The position numbers and the translations under genes were made by a program. The notes under the pieces were generated by a model. The model was given only the letters and a program-made list of their open reading frames with translations, had not been told where the DNA came from and did not search any database. A DNA stretch of 64,000 nucleotides, from contig NZ_WHVL01000001.1 in assembly GCF_020622355.1 (NCBI RefSeq), positions 124,001-188,000 on the forward strand, in the 5' to 3' direction. Positions within the stretch are counted from its first letter, which is position 1, and each line of letters begins with the position of its first letter. The DNA is from Vreelandella malpeensis. Lineage in GTDB: Bacteria > Pseudomonadota > Gammaproteobacteria > Pseudomonadales > Halomonadaceae. Below are positions 30,986-43,193 of the stretch, piece by piece.

Positions 30986-32113
30986 ATGACCTTGCATACG
31001 GCCGATATCACCATGTTCCATGCGCCGTCCAGCGGCGGCGTACGCACCTATCTGCAGGCCAAGCACCGCGTCTTGAACGCGGCCGGCGTGCGTACCAGCC
31101 TGCTGGTGCCCGGCGCCGAGCGCGATAGCCTGGGCGATCTGCATACCCTGGCCGCCCCGCACCTGCCGCTGGGCCAGGGCTACCGTTTCCCGCTGCGCCG
31201 CAGAGCCTGGCGCGAGGCACTGATCGAACTCTCCCCGGATCTCATCGAGGCAGGCGATCCCTACGTCACCGCCTGGGCCGCTCTCGAGGCGGGCCAGCGC
31301 CTGGGGGTGCCGGTGGTAGGCTTCTACCACTCCGACCTGCCGCACCTGATGGGCGATCGTTTCGGTGAGCTCGTGCGCGACCGACTGATTCGCTACGTGG
31401 TCGATTTGTACCGGCGCTTCGACAGCGTGCTCGCTCCCTGCCAGACCATGGCCGAGCGCCTGATGGAGTGGGGCGTGGCCAACGTGCGGGAGCAACCTCT
31501 GGGTGTGGATCTCGAACGCTTTCACCCTCGCCACCAAGATGCCCAGCTTCGCGCGCGCCTGGGGATCGGCAAGGAGAAGCGCCTGCTGATCTTCGTCGGG
31601 CGTTTCTCTCGCGAGAAGAACATCGATGTGCTGCTCGCCACCCTGCAGCGACTGGGCAGCGACTACCACCTGCTGTTGATGGGCCCGGGCATGCCGACCC
31701 GGGTGCCGGCCAACGTGACCTCGGTGAGCCGCTGCTGCGGCGTGCACGAAGTGGCCACGGCACTGGCCAGCAGCGATGCCCTACTTCACGCCGGCACCCG
31801 CGAGACCTTCGGGCTGATCGCGCAGGAGGCAATGGCCAGCGGCCTGCCGGTGATCGGTGCCCGCGCCGGCGCGCTGATCGAGAACGTGCCGCTGGGCGGC
31901 GGCATCCTCTGCCCGCCCCAGGACCCGGACGCGATGAGCGAGGCCTGCCGGGCGCTGTTTGCCAACGACATCGCCGCCAGCGGCCGCTTCGCTCGCCACT
32001 TCGTCGAGCGACGGTTCGGCTGGCCCACAGTGATCGGCGAGCTGCTCGATCACTACTGCACCTTGACCGCCACCGAGCGCCACGATGTCCTCTCCCGAAC
32101 CCGTTTGCGCTAG
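30986..32113 (+). CDS. GT4-family glycosyltransferase
   Basis: 375 residues with two Rossmann domains. The N-terminal acceptor domain begins ITMFHAPSSGGVRTYL; the C-terminal nucleotide-sugar domain has IFVGRFSREKNIDVLL and the EX7E motif in ETFGLIAQEAMASGLPVIG. It resembles PimB/MgtA-type mannosyl- or glucosyltransferases that act on lipids at the membrane. ATG 30986 is the likely start but has no well-spaced ribosome site; TTG 30971 is possible. Its last 29 bases overlap the next gene, an LPG-synthase-like membrane protein, which suggests a joint role in lipid glycosylation or export. Confidence 0.9.
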   Translation: MTLHTADITMFHAPSSGGVRTYLQAKHRVLNAAGVRTSLLVPGAERDSLGDLHTLAAPHLPLGQGYRFPLRRRAWREALIELSPDLIEAGDPYVTAWAALEAGQRLGVPVVGFYHSDLPHLMGDRFGELVRDRLIRYVVDLYRRFDSVLAPCQTMAERLMEWGVANVREQPLGVDLERFHPRHQDAQLRARLGIGKEKRLLIFVGRFSREKNIDVLLATLQRLGSDYHLLLMGPGMPTRVPANVTSVSRCCGVHEVATALASSDALLHAGTRETFGLIAQEAMASGLPVIGARAGALIENVPLGGGILCPPQDPDAMSEACRALFANDIAASGRFARHFVERRFGWPTVIGELLDHYCTLTATERHDVLSRTRLR

Positions 32114-33113
32114 GTTTCGCCTTCGCCGCTATCAGCTGGTCCTTCTGCTCGCGGCACTGGTCCTGCCATTGGCACTGACCTCCCTGGCCGGCGGTGAACA
32201 GGCGCTTGCCTACCTCGAGGCGTTTCCTTTCACGCTTCTGGCGCTGATGCTCGTCACGGCGGCGCTTTGCTGGAACATCAACGCGCTGCGCCTTCGCCTG
32301 ATGCTGGGCAAGCGCGTTCGCCTCAGCCAGACGAGCGCCCTGGGCATCGAACTCGCCGCCAAGTTCGCGCTGTGCGCCACCCCCGGCGGCAGCGGCGGCC
32401 CGGTGGCGCTGCTGGCGCTGCTCAACCGACGCGGCGTACCGCCCGCCAAGGGAGCGGCACTGTTTCTGATCGACCAGGGGTGCGATTCGCTGTTCTTTCT
32501 CGTCATGCTCGCCGTGGCCGTCGGCGTCTCGCTGGCCGGCGACCCCGGCTGGCCTTACCAGGGCGTGATCCAGGCGGCCCTGGTGGGATTGGGGCTCGCC
32601 CTGACCGTGGCGGCGCTCGCCATCGCCTGCCTGCCCAGGCTCTTGCGCTTACCCGGCCTGACAAGGCGCGCCCCGGCCCGGCGGCGCTGGCTGGCGCGGC
32701 GGCTGTTGCGCTGCCGTCATGCGCTTGGCGTCACGCTGCGCCTGCCTCGACCGATGCTCGGCGCCATCTTGGCGCTCACGGCGCTTCACTGGCTCTTGCG
32801 CTACAGCCTTCTCTACCTGGCGGTGCTCGGCGTGGGTGGACAAATCGATTGGTTCTGGAGCTTTCTGGTCCAGATGCTGGCGCTGGCAGCGAGCCAGCTG
32901 AGCATTCTGCCCGGCGGCGCGGGCGCGGCCGAACTCGGCGTCGGTACGCTGCTACTGCCGCTCATGACCCAAGAGCGCGTGGTCGCGGCAGTACTCATCT
33001 GGCGGCTGGTGAGTTATCACCTTTACCTGCTGGCCGGCGCCCCGGTCTTGCTATGGCTCGTCTTCACGCAGTGGCGCAATCGTCACGCCTTCGATCCCGT
33101 GGGCGTCGAATAG
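32085..33113 (+). CDS. Lysylphosphatidylglycerol synthase-like membrane protein (UPF0104)
   Basis: 342 residues with about eight hydrophobic helices. The segment ATPGGSGGPVALLALLNRRG and the C-terminal SILPGGAGAAELGVGTLLL are the signature of the LPG_synthase_TM family (flippase-like half of MprF, YbhN). The soluble lysyl-transferase domain of MprF is absent. It starts inside the glycosyltransferase gene (29-nt overlap, different frame) and its own end overlaps the converging solute-binding gene by 63 bp. A lipid-handling partner of the glycosyltransferase is likely, by inference. Confidence 0.88.
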   Translation: MSSPEPVCARFRLRRYQLVLLLAALVLPLALTSLAGGEQALAYLEAFPFTLLALMLVTAALCWNINALRLRLMLGKRVRLSQTSALGIELAAKFALCATPGGSGGPVALLALLNRRGVPPAKGAALFLIDQGCDSLFFLVMLAVAVGVSLAGDPGWPYQGVIQAALVGLGLALTVAALAIACLPRLLRLPGLTRRAPARRRWLARRLLRCRHALGVTLRLPRPMLGAILALTALHWLLRYSLLYLAVLGVGGQIDWFWSFLVQMLALAASQLSILPGGAGAAELGVGTLLLPLMTQERVVAAVLIWRLVSYHLYLLAGAPVLLWLVFTQWRNRHAFDPVGVE

Positions 33114-33797
33114 CGTCTCGAGCGTCCCCGCCTGCTTGAGCTCCACGATAAAGTCGTCGAGAAACGCCCTCGCCGCCGCCGGGCGGTCCTGCGGCACGCC
33201 CATCGCCTGCTTGATGGTCATGAAGTGCCCCGGCAGCATCCGCAGGCCGGGAAATTCCTCGAGCCCGGCTTCGAGCTGCTGCTTGACGCCGGCGGCGACC
33301 TCGAGCTCGTGCTCCATGAAATAGGCCACTACCGTCGGCGATGTCGGCGAGCGCTGAAGCGTCGCCCGCTCGATGGTACGGCTCAAGAACAGATCATAAG
33401 CGCTGCCCTTGCCCACCGCGATACGATGCTCGGGCCGGTCGACCTCATCGAGGGTCTGGATCGGCGAGTCATCGCGAACCAGATACCCGCCTTCTATCAA
33501 CATGTAAGGCGCCGTGAACGCGATACCCTCGCCGCGCGTCGGGTCCTGGGCGAAAAAGCCCATGTCGGCCTCGTTCGCCGTCACGGCGGTCACGGCCTTG
33601 CCCGCCGCGTCGAACACGACCAGCTCGAGCTCGAGCCCCAGGCGCTCGGCCAGCATGGTGGCGATATCGACAGAGACACCTTTTGGACGCGTGGCGCCGG
33701 CCGGCAAATTCGCCAGCGTCGGGTTACCGACATTGATCGTCACCCGCAGTACGCCGGTGGGTGCCAGTGCCGCGCGTACGTCATCGTATTGGCTCAT
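33051..33797 (-). CDS. Family 3 solute-binding-like protein without signal peptide
   Basis: 248 residues of the SBP_bac_3 fold (GVLRVTINVGNPT, ADMGFFAQDPTRGEGIAFT, PYMLIEGGYLVRDDSPI). Unlike periplasmic binding proteins, the chain starts MSQYDDVRAALAPTG with no hydrophobic leader, so a cytosolic location is predicted. No permease or ATPase gene is nearby. ATG 33797 is preceded by GAGGATC; an upstream extension (to 33854) adds nothing signal-like. Its 3' end overlaps the converging membrane gene by 63 bp. Ligand unknown. Confidence 0.85.
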   Translation of the reverse strand: MSQYDDVRAALAPTGVLRVTINVGNPTLANLPAGATRPKGVSVDIATMLAERLGLELELVVFDAAGKAVTAVTANEADMGFFAQDPTRGEGIAFTAPYMLIEGGYLVRDDSPIQTLDEVDRPEHRIAVGKGSAYDLFLSRTIERATLQRSPTSPTVVAYFMEHELEVAAGVKQQLEAGLEEFPGLRMLPGHFMTIKQAMGVPQDRPAAARAFLDDFIVELKQAGTLETLFDAHGIEGVTIAPLREDEP

Positions 33798-33852
33798 GTA
33801 TGATCCTCGGTGGTCTTGAGCGTTGATCCTGTTGGCTAAAACGAATAGACAC

Positions 33853-33882
33853 AAAAAAGCCAGTCAGCGCGAGCTGACTGGC
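33853..33882 (-). terminator. Terminator of the suc operon
   Basis: GCCAGTCAGC TCGC GCTGACTGGC on the minus strand followed by TTTTTT, after sucD. Confidence 0.93.
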
Positions 33883-33884
33883 AT

Positions 33885-33905
33885 AACGCTCTAAAGCGTT
33901 TTTTT
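33885..33905 (+). terminator. Opposite-strand terminator next to sucD
   Basis: AACGCT CTAA AGCGTT followed by TTTTT on the plus strand. It would stop transcripts running antisense into sucD from the glycosyltransferase side. Confidence 0.7.
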
Positions 33906-33929
33906 ACGCAGGCTGGGACAAGTTGTGAC

Positions 33930-34802
33930 TTACCAGCCGGTCGCTTCTTTCAGCGCGTCGCCGATCTCCGCCAGTGAACGCACGGTCTTGACGCCGGCGC
34001 TCTCGAGGGCGGCGAACTTCTCGTCTGCGGTGCCTTTACCACCGGAGATGATCGCACCGGCGTGGCCCATGCGCTTGCCGGGAGGCGCGGTGACGCCCGC
34101 GATGTAGGACACCACCGGCTTGGAGACGTGCTCCTTGATGTAGGCCGCGGCTTCTTCCTCGGCGGTGCCACCGATCTCGCCGATCATGACGATCGCTTCG
34201 GTCTTCGGATCCTTCTCGAACATCTCGAGGATGTCGATGAAGTTGGAGCCCGGGATCGGGTCGCCGCCGATGCCGACGCAGGTGGACTGGCCGAAGCCGT
34301 GGTCGGTGGTCTGCTTGACGGCTTCGTAGGTCAGGGTACCGGAACGGGACACGATACCGACGCGGCCCGGCTGGTGGATATGACCCGGCATGATGCCGAT
34401 CTTGCACTCGCCCGGGGTGATCACGCCGGGGCAGTTCGGGCCGATCAGGCGCACGCCCAGCTCGTCGCACTTCACTTTCGCGTCGAGCATGTCCAGCGTC
34501 GCGATGCCTTCGGTGATGCACACGATCAGCTTGATGCCGGCGTTGGCGGCTTCGAGGATCGAGTCCTTGCAGAAAGCAGCCGGAACGTAGATCACGCTGG
34601 CTTCGGCGCCGGTTTCCTTGACCGCTTCAGCCACGGTGTTGAAGACCGGCAGGCCCAGATGCGTCTGGCCGCCCTTGCCCGGCGTGACACCGCCGACCAT
34701 TTGCGTACCGTAGGCAATCGCCTGTTCGGAGTGGAACGTGCCCTGGCCACCGGTGAACCCTTGGCAGATGACCTTGGTGTTCTTGTCGATCAGGATGCTC
34801 AT
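33930..34802 (-). CDS. sucD: Succinyl-CoA synthetase subunit alpha
   Basis: 290 residues. With SucC it converts succinyl-CoA to succinate with ATP formation. The CoA-binding Rossmann domain begins [20 protein letters not shown]. The phosphorylated His is in [16 protein letters not shown] near residue 249, and [20 protein letters not shown] is conserved. Its ATG overlaps the last base of the sucC stop (TAATG), so translation is coupled. A terminator follows directly. Confidence 0.98.
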   Translation of the reverse strand: MSILIDKNTKVICQGFTGGQGTFHSEQAIAYGTQMVGGVTPGKGGQTHLGLPVFNTVAEAVKETGAEASVIYVPAAFCKDSILEAANAGIKLIVCITEGIATLDMLDAKVKCDELGVRLIGPNCPGVITPGECKIGIMPGHIHQPGRVGIVSRSGTLTYEAVKQTTDHGFGQSTCVGIGGDPIPGSNFIDILEMFEKDPKTEAIVMIGEIGGTAEEEAAAYIKEHVSKPVVSYIAGVTAPPGKRMGHAGAIISGGKGTADEKFAALESAGVKTVRSLAEIGDALKEATGW

Positions 34803-35968
34803 TACTTGCCCTCCGCTGCTTTGACGACCTGCTGAGCGGCGTCGCTCAGGCTGGTGGCAGCGATGATGTTCAGACCGCTGGAGGCCAGTTTCTCGGCGCC
34901 CAGCTCGGCGTTGTTACCTTCCAGACGGACAACGACCGGCACGTTGACACCGACCTGCTCGACGGCACCGATGATACCTTCGGCGATCATGTCGCAGCGC
35001 ACGATGCCGCCGAAGATGTTGACCAGCACGGCCTTGACGTTGTCGTCGGACAGGATGATCTTGAACGCTTCTGCCACGCGCTCCTTGGTCGCACCGCCGC
35101 CTACGTCGAGGAAGTTGGCCGGCTTGCCGCCGGACAGGTTAACGATGTCCATGGTGCCCATGGCCAGACCTGCGCCGTTGACCATGCAACCGATGTTGCC
35201 GTCGAGCGCCACGTAGTTGAGTTCCCACTTGGCGGCGTCGGCTTCACGCTGATCTTCCTGGCTCGGATCGCGCATCGCCTGCAGGTCCGGGTGACGGTAC
35301 AGCGCGTTGCTGTCGAGACCCAGCTTGGCGTCGAGGCAGTGCAGGTTGCCTTCGTTGGTGATGACCAGCGGGTTGATTTCCAGAAGCGCCAGATCCTTGT
35401 CGTGGAACAGCTTGGAAAGACCCAGGAAGATCTTGGTGAACTGCTTGATCTGGTCGCCCTTCAGGCCCAGCTGGAAGGCAAGCTCACGCGCTTGGTAGGG
35501 CTGTGCGCCGACCAGCGGGTCGATCTCGGCCTTGAGGATCTTCTCAGGCGTCTCTTCGGCGACGGTTTCGATCTCGACACCGCCTTCGGTGGAGGCCATG
35601 AAGACCACGCGACGGGTGGTACGATCAACCACGGCGCCCAGATACAGCTCTTCGGCGATATCGGTGCAGTTCTCGACCAGGATCTTGGCGACCGGCTGGC
35701 CTTTCTCGTCGGTCTGGTAGGTGACCAGGTTCTTGCCCAGCCACTGCTCGGCGAAGGCTTTCGCTTCTGCCGGGTCCTTGATCAGCTTCACGCCGCCCGC
35801 TTTACCGCGGCCGCCCGCGTGCACCTGGGCTTTGACTACCCACATGTCGCCGCCGATCTTCTTGCACGCTTCTACCGCTTCTTCCGGTGTGTCCACGGCA
35901 AAGCCCTTGGACACCGGCAGACCATAATCGGCAAACAGCTGCTTGCCTTGATACTCGTGAAGGTTCAT
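34802..35968 (-). CDS. sucC: Succinyl-CoA synthetase subunit beta
   Basis: 388 residues, equal to E. coli SucC. The N-terminal ATP-grasp domain ([33 protein letters not shown]) binds nucleotide; the C-terminal ligase domain has [17 protein letters not shown] and [12 protein letters not shown]. Located between lpd and sucD on the minus strand. The 142-bp gap from lpd contains two hairpins that may allow partial readthrough or protect mRNA ends. Confidence 0.98.
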   Translation of the reverse strand: MNLHEYQGKQLFADYGLPVSKGFAVDTPEEAVEACKKIGGDMWVVKAQVHAGGRGKAGGVKLIKDPAEAKAFAEQWLGKNLVTYQTDEKGQPVAKILVENCTDIAEELYLGAVVDRTTRRVVFMASTEGGVEIETVAEETPEKILKAEIDPLVGAQPYQARELAFQLGLKGDQIKQFTKIFLGLSKLFHDKDLALLEINPLVITNEGNLHCLDAKLGLDSNALYRHPDLQAMRDPSQEDQREADAAKWELNYVALDGNIGCMVNGAGLAMGTMDIVNLSGGKPANFLDVGGGATKERVAEAFKIILSDDNVKAVLVNIFGGIVRCDMIAEGIIGAVEQVGVNVPVVVRLEGNNAELGAEKLASSGLNIIAATSLSDAAQQVVKAAEGK

Positions 35969-36038
35969 CGATTCATGCCATTGGTTGCATGTGACTCGAA
36001 CGACACTGAGTGCGTGGCACTCGGCGTCCCCGTGCGAT

Positions 36039-36094
36039 CGGCGCGGCCATCATGTGGGCCGCGCCGAAAGTGGTGCGCCACCGCGAGGTGGCGC
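36039..36094 (-). other. Two tandem hairpins between lpd and sucC
   Basis: 36075-36094 GCGCCACC/GGTGGCGC with a 4-base loop, and 36039-36066 CGGCGCGGCC/GGCCGCGCCG with an 8-base loop. Neither has a T-run. They probably act as mRNA processing or stability elements inside the operon. Confidence 0.6.
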
Positions 36095-36110
36095 CTGGTT
36101 GTTGCTTGAA

Positions 36111-39232
<3,122 letters not shown>

Positions 39233-39270
39233 GTCATTTCCCTTATAGGTTCTTTAAACCCGGTGGGCGC

Positions 39271-42105
39271 TTATAGATTGAAAGCGTCTTCCACCAGCTG
39301 GCGCTGCTGTTCGGTGTGGACGGACATGTAACCTGCCGCGGGAGCCGCAGAGGCCGGACGTCCGGCGAATTTCAAGTCACGGCCCAGGCCGTCCTTGAGC
39401 ATATCGGCCACGATCCGCATGTGGTGCTGGCTGGAGTACCAGGCACCCTGGTTCTGCGGCTCTTCCTGGCACCATACGATGTCTTCCACGTTGGCATACG
39501 CCTGAAGCACTTCCAGAAGCTCTTCCTTCGGGAAGGGGTAAAGCTGCTCAAGGCGAACGATGACCGTATCGGTACGCTCGTTTTCCACGCGCCAGTTGGC
39601 CAGATCGTAGTAGACCTTGCCGGCGCACATGATGACCCGGGTGACCTGTTCCGCCGGCAGATCCGCCTGGTCCGGCAGCACCATGTGGAACTTGCCCTCC
39701 GCCAGATCCTCGAGGCTCGAGGTGGCGTCCTTGTGGCGCAGAAGCGACTTGGGCGACATCACGATCAGCGGCTTTCTCAGCGGGCGGATCACCTGGCGAC
39801 GCAGCAGATGGAAGATCTGCGCGGGCGTGGTGGGCACGCACACCTGCATGTTGTGCTCGGCGCACATCTGCAGGAAACGCTCGAGGCGCGCCGAGGAGTG
39901 CTCGGGCCCCTGGCCTTCGTAGCCGTGGGGCAGCAGCATGGTCAGGCCGCACAGCCGACCCCACTTGGTCTCGCCGGAGGAGATGAACTGATCCACCACC
40001 ACCTGGGCACCGTTGAAGAAGTCGCCGAACTGCGCTTCCCAGATGACCAGGTCATTGGGTGCAGTGGTCGAGTAGCCGTACTCGAAGGCCAACACGGCTT
40101 CTTCCGAGAGGAAGGAGTCGTGGATGGTGAAGCACGGCTGGCCGTCGGCCATGTTCTGCAGCGGCACGTAGGTGCTGCCATCCTTCTGGTTGTGGATGAC
40201 GGCGTGACGGTGCGAGAAGGTGCCGCGGCCCACATCCTGGCCGGTGATGCGGACCGGGTGGCCCTGATCGAGCAGCGTGGCGTAGGCCAGGGTTTCAGCG
40301 AAGCCCCAGTTCAGGCCCATGCCCCCGGCCTGCATCTTGCGCCGGTCCTCGTAGATCTTGGCGACCTGGCGCTGCACGTCGACCCCGTCCGGGATGTCAC
40401 ACATCCGGGCGGCGAGCTGCTGCAGGCGCTTCATGTCGACGGTGGTGTCGGCATCGCCGGACCACTCGTGGCCCAGGTACGGTGCCCAGTCGACGAACAG
40501 CGACTTGTTGGGTTCCTGAACCAGCGCATTGGCAACGTGATTGCCCGCCACGAGATCATCGCGGTAGGTCTCGATCATCGCCTTGGCGTCGTCTTCGGAG
40601 AGCACGCCCTGCTCGACCAGGCGCTTGGCGTAGACGGTGCGCGACGAGGCATGGTCCTTGATCTTGGCGTACATCAGCGGCTGGGTGCCGGAGGGCTCGT
40701 CCGCCTCATTGTGGCCGCGACGACGGTAGCAGACCAGATCGATGACCACGTCCTTCTTGAACTGCTGGCGATAGTCGAGCGCCACCTGAGTGGCATGGAT
40801 CACCGCGTCCGGATCGTCACCGTTGACGTGGAAGATCGGTGCCTGGACCATCTTGGCGATGTCGGTACAGTACTCGGTGGAGCGCGCATCCAGCGGGTTC
40901 GAGGTAGTGAAACCCACCTGGTTGTTGATCACGATGTGAACCGTGCCGCCGGTCTTGTAGGCACGGGTCTGGGACATCTGGAACGTCTCCATGACCACGC
41001 CCTGGCCTGCAAAGGCCGCATCGCCATGCACGTTGATCGGCAGCACCTTGCTGCCGTCGACGTCCTGGCGACGATCCTGGCGGGCGCGTACCGAGCCTTC
41101 GACCACCGGTGCCACGATCTCGAGATGCGAGGGGTTGAAGGACATGGCCAGGTGCACTTCGCCACCCGGTGACATGACGTTCGAGCTGAAGCCCTGGTGA
41201 TACTTGACGTCGCCGGAGCCGCGCTCGATGACCTTCTTGCCGTCGAACTCGTCGATCAGCTCCGCCGGGTTCTTGCCGAGGATGTTGACCAGCAGGTTCA
41301 GACGACCCCGGTGGGCCATGCCGATCACGACTTCCTTGGTGCCGTAGCCGCCGGCGCGCTGGATCAGCTCGTCCATCATCGGCACGAAGCTCTCGCCGCC
41401 TTCGAGGCCGAAACGCTTGGTGCCGGGGTACTTGGACGCCAGATAGTTCTCGAGGCCTTCCGCCGCGGTCAGACGCTCCAGCACGTGCTTGCGCACGTCG
41501 TCGCTGAACTTGGGCGCACTTCTTACCGATTCGAAGCGGCGCTGCAGCCAGCGCTTCTCTTCGGTGTCGACGATGTGCATGATCTCGCAGCCGATCGAAC
41601 GGCAGTAGGTCTGCTCGAGCGCGTCGACGATGTCACGCAGCGGCGCCTTGTCGATGCCCAGAAAGAAGGAGCCGGTCTGGAATTCGGTATCGAGATCCGC
41701 TTTGGAAAGCTGGTGAAAGGACAGATCAAGATCCGGCACCGGGGTGGGATTGCGCAGCCCGAGCGGGTCGATGTCCGCCTTCTGATGTCCCCGGAAGCGA
41801 TAGGCGTTGATCAGCTGCAGAACCTTGACCTGCTTCTTGTTCTCACCGCTATCAGAAGCAGCGGCGACCTGACCGGGACGGCTTTCGCGTCCTAGCTGGT
41901 AGAACTGATCACGAACGGGGCTTAAGGGGACATCCTGGGAGGCACTGCCGTCGGAACGTGGCAGCTCGTCGAAATATCGGCGCCATTCGTCGGAGACAGA
42001 ATCGGGATCGTCGAGGTACTGCTCGTAAAGCGCTTCCACGTAGTGGACATTGCCGCCACTCACGTGAGAGGAACGCCACATCAATTCCATTATGCCTTGT
42101 TGCAT
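39271..42105 (-). CDS. sucA: 2-oxoglutarate dehydrogenase E1
   Basis: 944 residues. The thiamine-diphosphate enzyme decarboxylates 2-oxoglutarate and succinylates the SucB lipoyl arm. Landmarks are LMWRSSHVSGGNVHYVEALY at the N-terminus (E2-binding segment), GMAHRGRLNLLVNILGK, HGDAAFAGQGVVMET, and RRRGHNEADEP. The longest start ATG 42105 matches relatives; ATG 42090 has a better AAGG spacing and cannot be excluded. sucB follows after 38 bp. A promoter of its own is likely because a terminator separates it from sdhB. Confidence 0.97.
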   Translation of the reverse strand: MQQGIMELMWRSSHVSGGNVHYVEALYEQYLDDPDSVSDEWRRYFDELPRSDGSASQDVPLSPVRDQFYQLGRESRPGQVAAASDSGENKKQVKVLQLINAYRFRGHQKADIDPLGLRNPTPVPDLDLSFHQLSKADLDTEFQTGSFFLGIDKAPLRDIVDALEQTYCRSIGCEIMHIVDTEEKRWLQRRFESVRSAPKFSDDVRKHVLERLTAAEGLENYLASKYPGTKRFGLEGGESFVPMMDELIQRAGGYGTKEVVIGMAHRGRLNLLVNILGKNPAELIDEFDGKKVIERGSGDVKYHQGFSSNVMSPGGEVHLAMSFNPSHLEIVAPVVEGSVRARQDRRQDVDGSKVLPINVHGDAAFAGQGVVMETFQMSQTRAYKTGGTVHIVINNQVGFTTSNPLDARSTEYCTDIAKMVQAPIFHVNGDDPDAVIHATQVALDYRQQFKKDVVIDLVCYRRRGHNEADEPSGTQPLMYAKIKDHASSRTVYAKRLVEQGVLSEDDAKAMIETYRDDLVAGNHVANALVQEPNKSLFVDWAPYLGHEWSGDADTTVDMKRLQQLAARMCDIPDGVDVQRQVAKIYEDRRKMQAGGMGLNWGFAETLAYATLLDQGHPVRITGQDVGRGTFSHRHAVIHNQKDGSTYVPLQNMADGQPCFTIHDSFLSEEAVLAFEYGYSTTAPNDLVIWEAQFGDFFNGAQVVVDQFISSGETKWGRLCGLTMLLPHGYEGQGPEHSSARLERFLQMCAEHNMQVCVPTTPAQIFHLLRRQVIRPLRKPLIVMSPKSLLRHKDATSSLEDLAEGKFHMVLPDQADLPAEQVTRVIMCAGKVYYDLANWRVENERTDTVIVRLEQLYPFPKEELLEVLQAYANVEDIVWCQEEPQNQGAWYSSQHHMRIVADMLKDGLGRDLKFAGRPASAAPAAGYMSVHTEQQRQLVEDAFNL

Positions 42106-42432
42106 CTCTCGGTCACCCTACACTGATGGGGTGGTATCGGTATCGCTGCACGGTGCGGCGACATCGCTTGTGCCCTGCCGGCGGGGCGAAACGTTAGCCG
42201 GCGGCACCGGCCGGGGCCGGGAACCTTCATATGGCTCGTATCTAGCGCTTCGCTGTCAGTTCATGCTCAAAAGCCGGTACATGGGCACCGGCTTTTAAAC
42301 GTGGCTGGTCGATACTGCGACGCGACGTCGCACCACATGACAAACCCTATGATAACAAGCGAAGCGTCGGGATTTAAGTAGCTTTGTACGACAACCTGCA
42401 CTTCGCTTGCTTTTTTCTCACCCTTTCATGAA
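42106..42432. other. 327-bp spacer between sdhB and sucA
   Basis: No gene is supported. It contains the sdhB terminator (42269-42296) and, on its sucA side, about 160 bp that should hold the sucA promoter; I could not pick convincing -35/-10 boxes. Confidence 0.5.
42269..42296 (-). terminator. Terminator of sdhCDAB
   Basis: AAAAGCCGGT and ACCGGCTTTT pair (10 bp) around an 8-base loop. The U-rich side is inside the stem, so it may be partial and let some transcripts continue into sucA. Confidence 0.75.
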
Positions 42433-43143
42433 TCAGGTGGCGTCGGCGAGCAGCATCTCGCGAATCTTGCCGATCGCGCGGGTCGGGTTAAGGCCCTTCG
42501 GACACACCGCCACGCAGTTCATGATGCCGCGGCAGCGGAACACGGAGAACGGATCCTCGAGGTCGGTCAGACGCTCGCGGGTAGCGTTGTCGCGTGAGTC
42601 CGCCAGGAAGCGGTAGGACTGAAGCAGACCCGCCGGGCCCACGAACTTGTCCGGGTTCCACCAGAACGACGGGCAAGAGGTAGAACAGCACGCGCACAGG
42701 ATGCACTCGTACAGACCGTCGAGCTTGTCGCGGTCTTCCGGCGACTGCAAACGTTCGATGGCCGGCGCCGGCGTATCGTTTTGCAGGTACGGCTCGATGC
42801 GCTCGTACTGCTTGTAGAAGATCGCCATGTCGACGACCAGGTCACGGATGACCGGAAGACCCGGCAGCGGGCGCAGAGTCAGCTTGCCGCCCTTGACCAC
42901 GTCAGACAGCGGCGTGATGCACGCCAGGCCGTTCCTGCCGTTCATGTTCATGCCGTCGGAGCCGCACACGCCTTCACGGCAGCTGCGACGAAACGCCAGA
43001 CCGCTGTCCTGCTCCTTCATCAGGTGCAGAACGTCCAGCACCATCAGATCGCGACCTTTGGTATCGACCTGAAACTCCTGCATGTACGGCGCGGAGTCGG
43101 TTTCCGGGTTGTAGCGGTATATGGATACCTGAAGATTGGACAT
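42433..43143 (-). CDS. sdhB: Succinate dehydrogenase iron-sulfur subunit
   Basis: 236 residues. The [2Fe-2S] ligands are in RSCREGVCGSDGMNMNG plus a later Cys in GLACI; the [4Fe-4S] and [3Fe-4S] ligands are in CILCACCSTSCPSFWW and CRGIMNCVAVCPKGLNP. It passes electrons from SdhA to the quinone site formed with SdhC and SdhD on the inner membrane. Last gene of sdhCDAB, 50 bp after sdhA. Confidence 0.98.
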   Translation of the reverse strand: MSNLQVSIYRYNPETDSAPYMQEFQVDTKGRDLMVLDVLHLMKEQDSGLAFRRSCREGVCGSDGMNMNGRNGLACITPLSDVVKGGKLTLRPLPGLPVIRDLVVDMAIFYKQYERIEPYLQNDTPAPAIERLQSPEDRDKLDGLYECILCACCSTSCPSFWWNPDKFVGPAGLLQSYRFLADSRDNATRERLTDLEDPFSVFRCRGIMNCVAVCPKGLNPTRAIGKIREMLLADAT

Positions 43144-43193
43144 TGTGACTCCCTCTCGGTGCAGGGGCCGACGCTTACCGGCCCCGGCGAAGA

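Noticed and set aside
28793-31747. 984-codon minus-strand open frame opposite rnb and the glycosyltransferase
   Set aside because: The plus strand encodes a complete RNase II and a GT4 enzyme there. The minus frame is a GC-bias artefact spanning two genes and a terminator.
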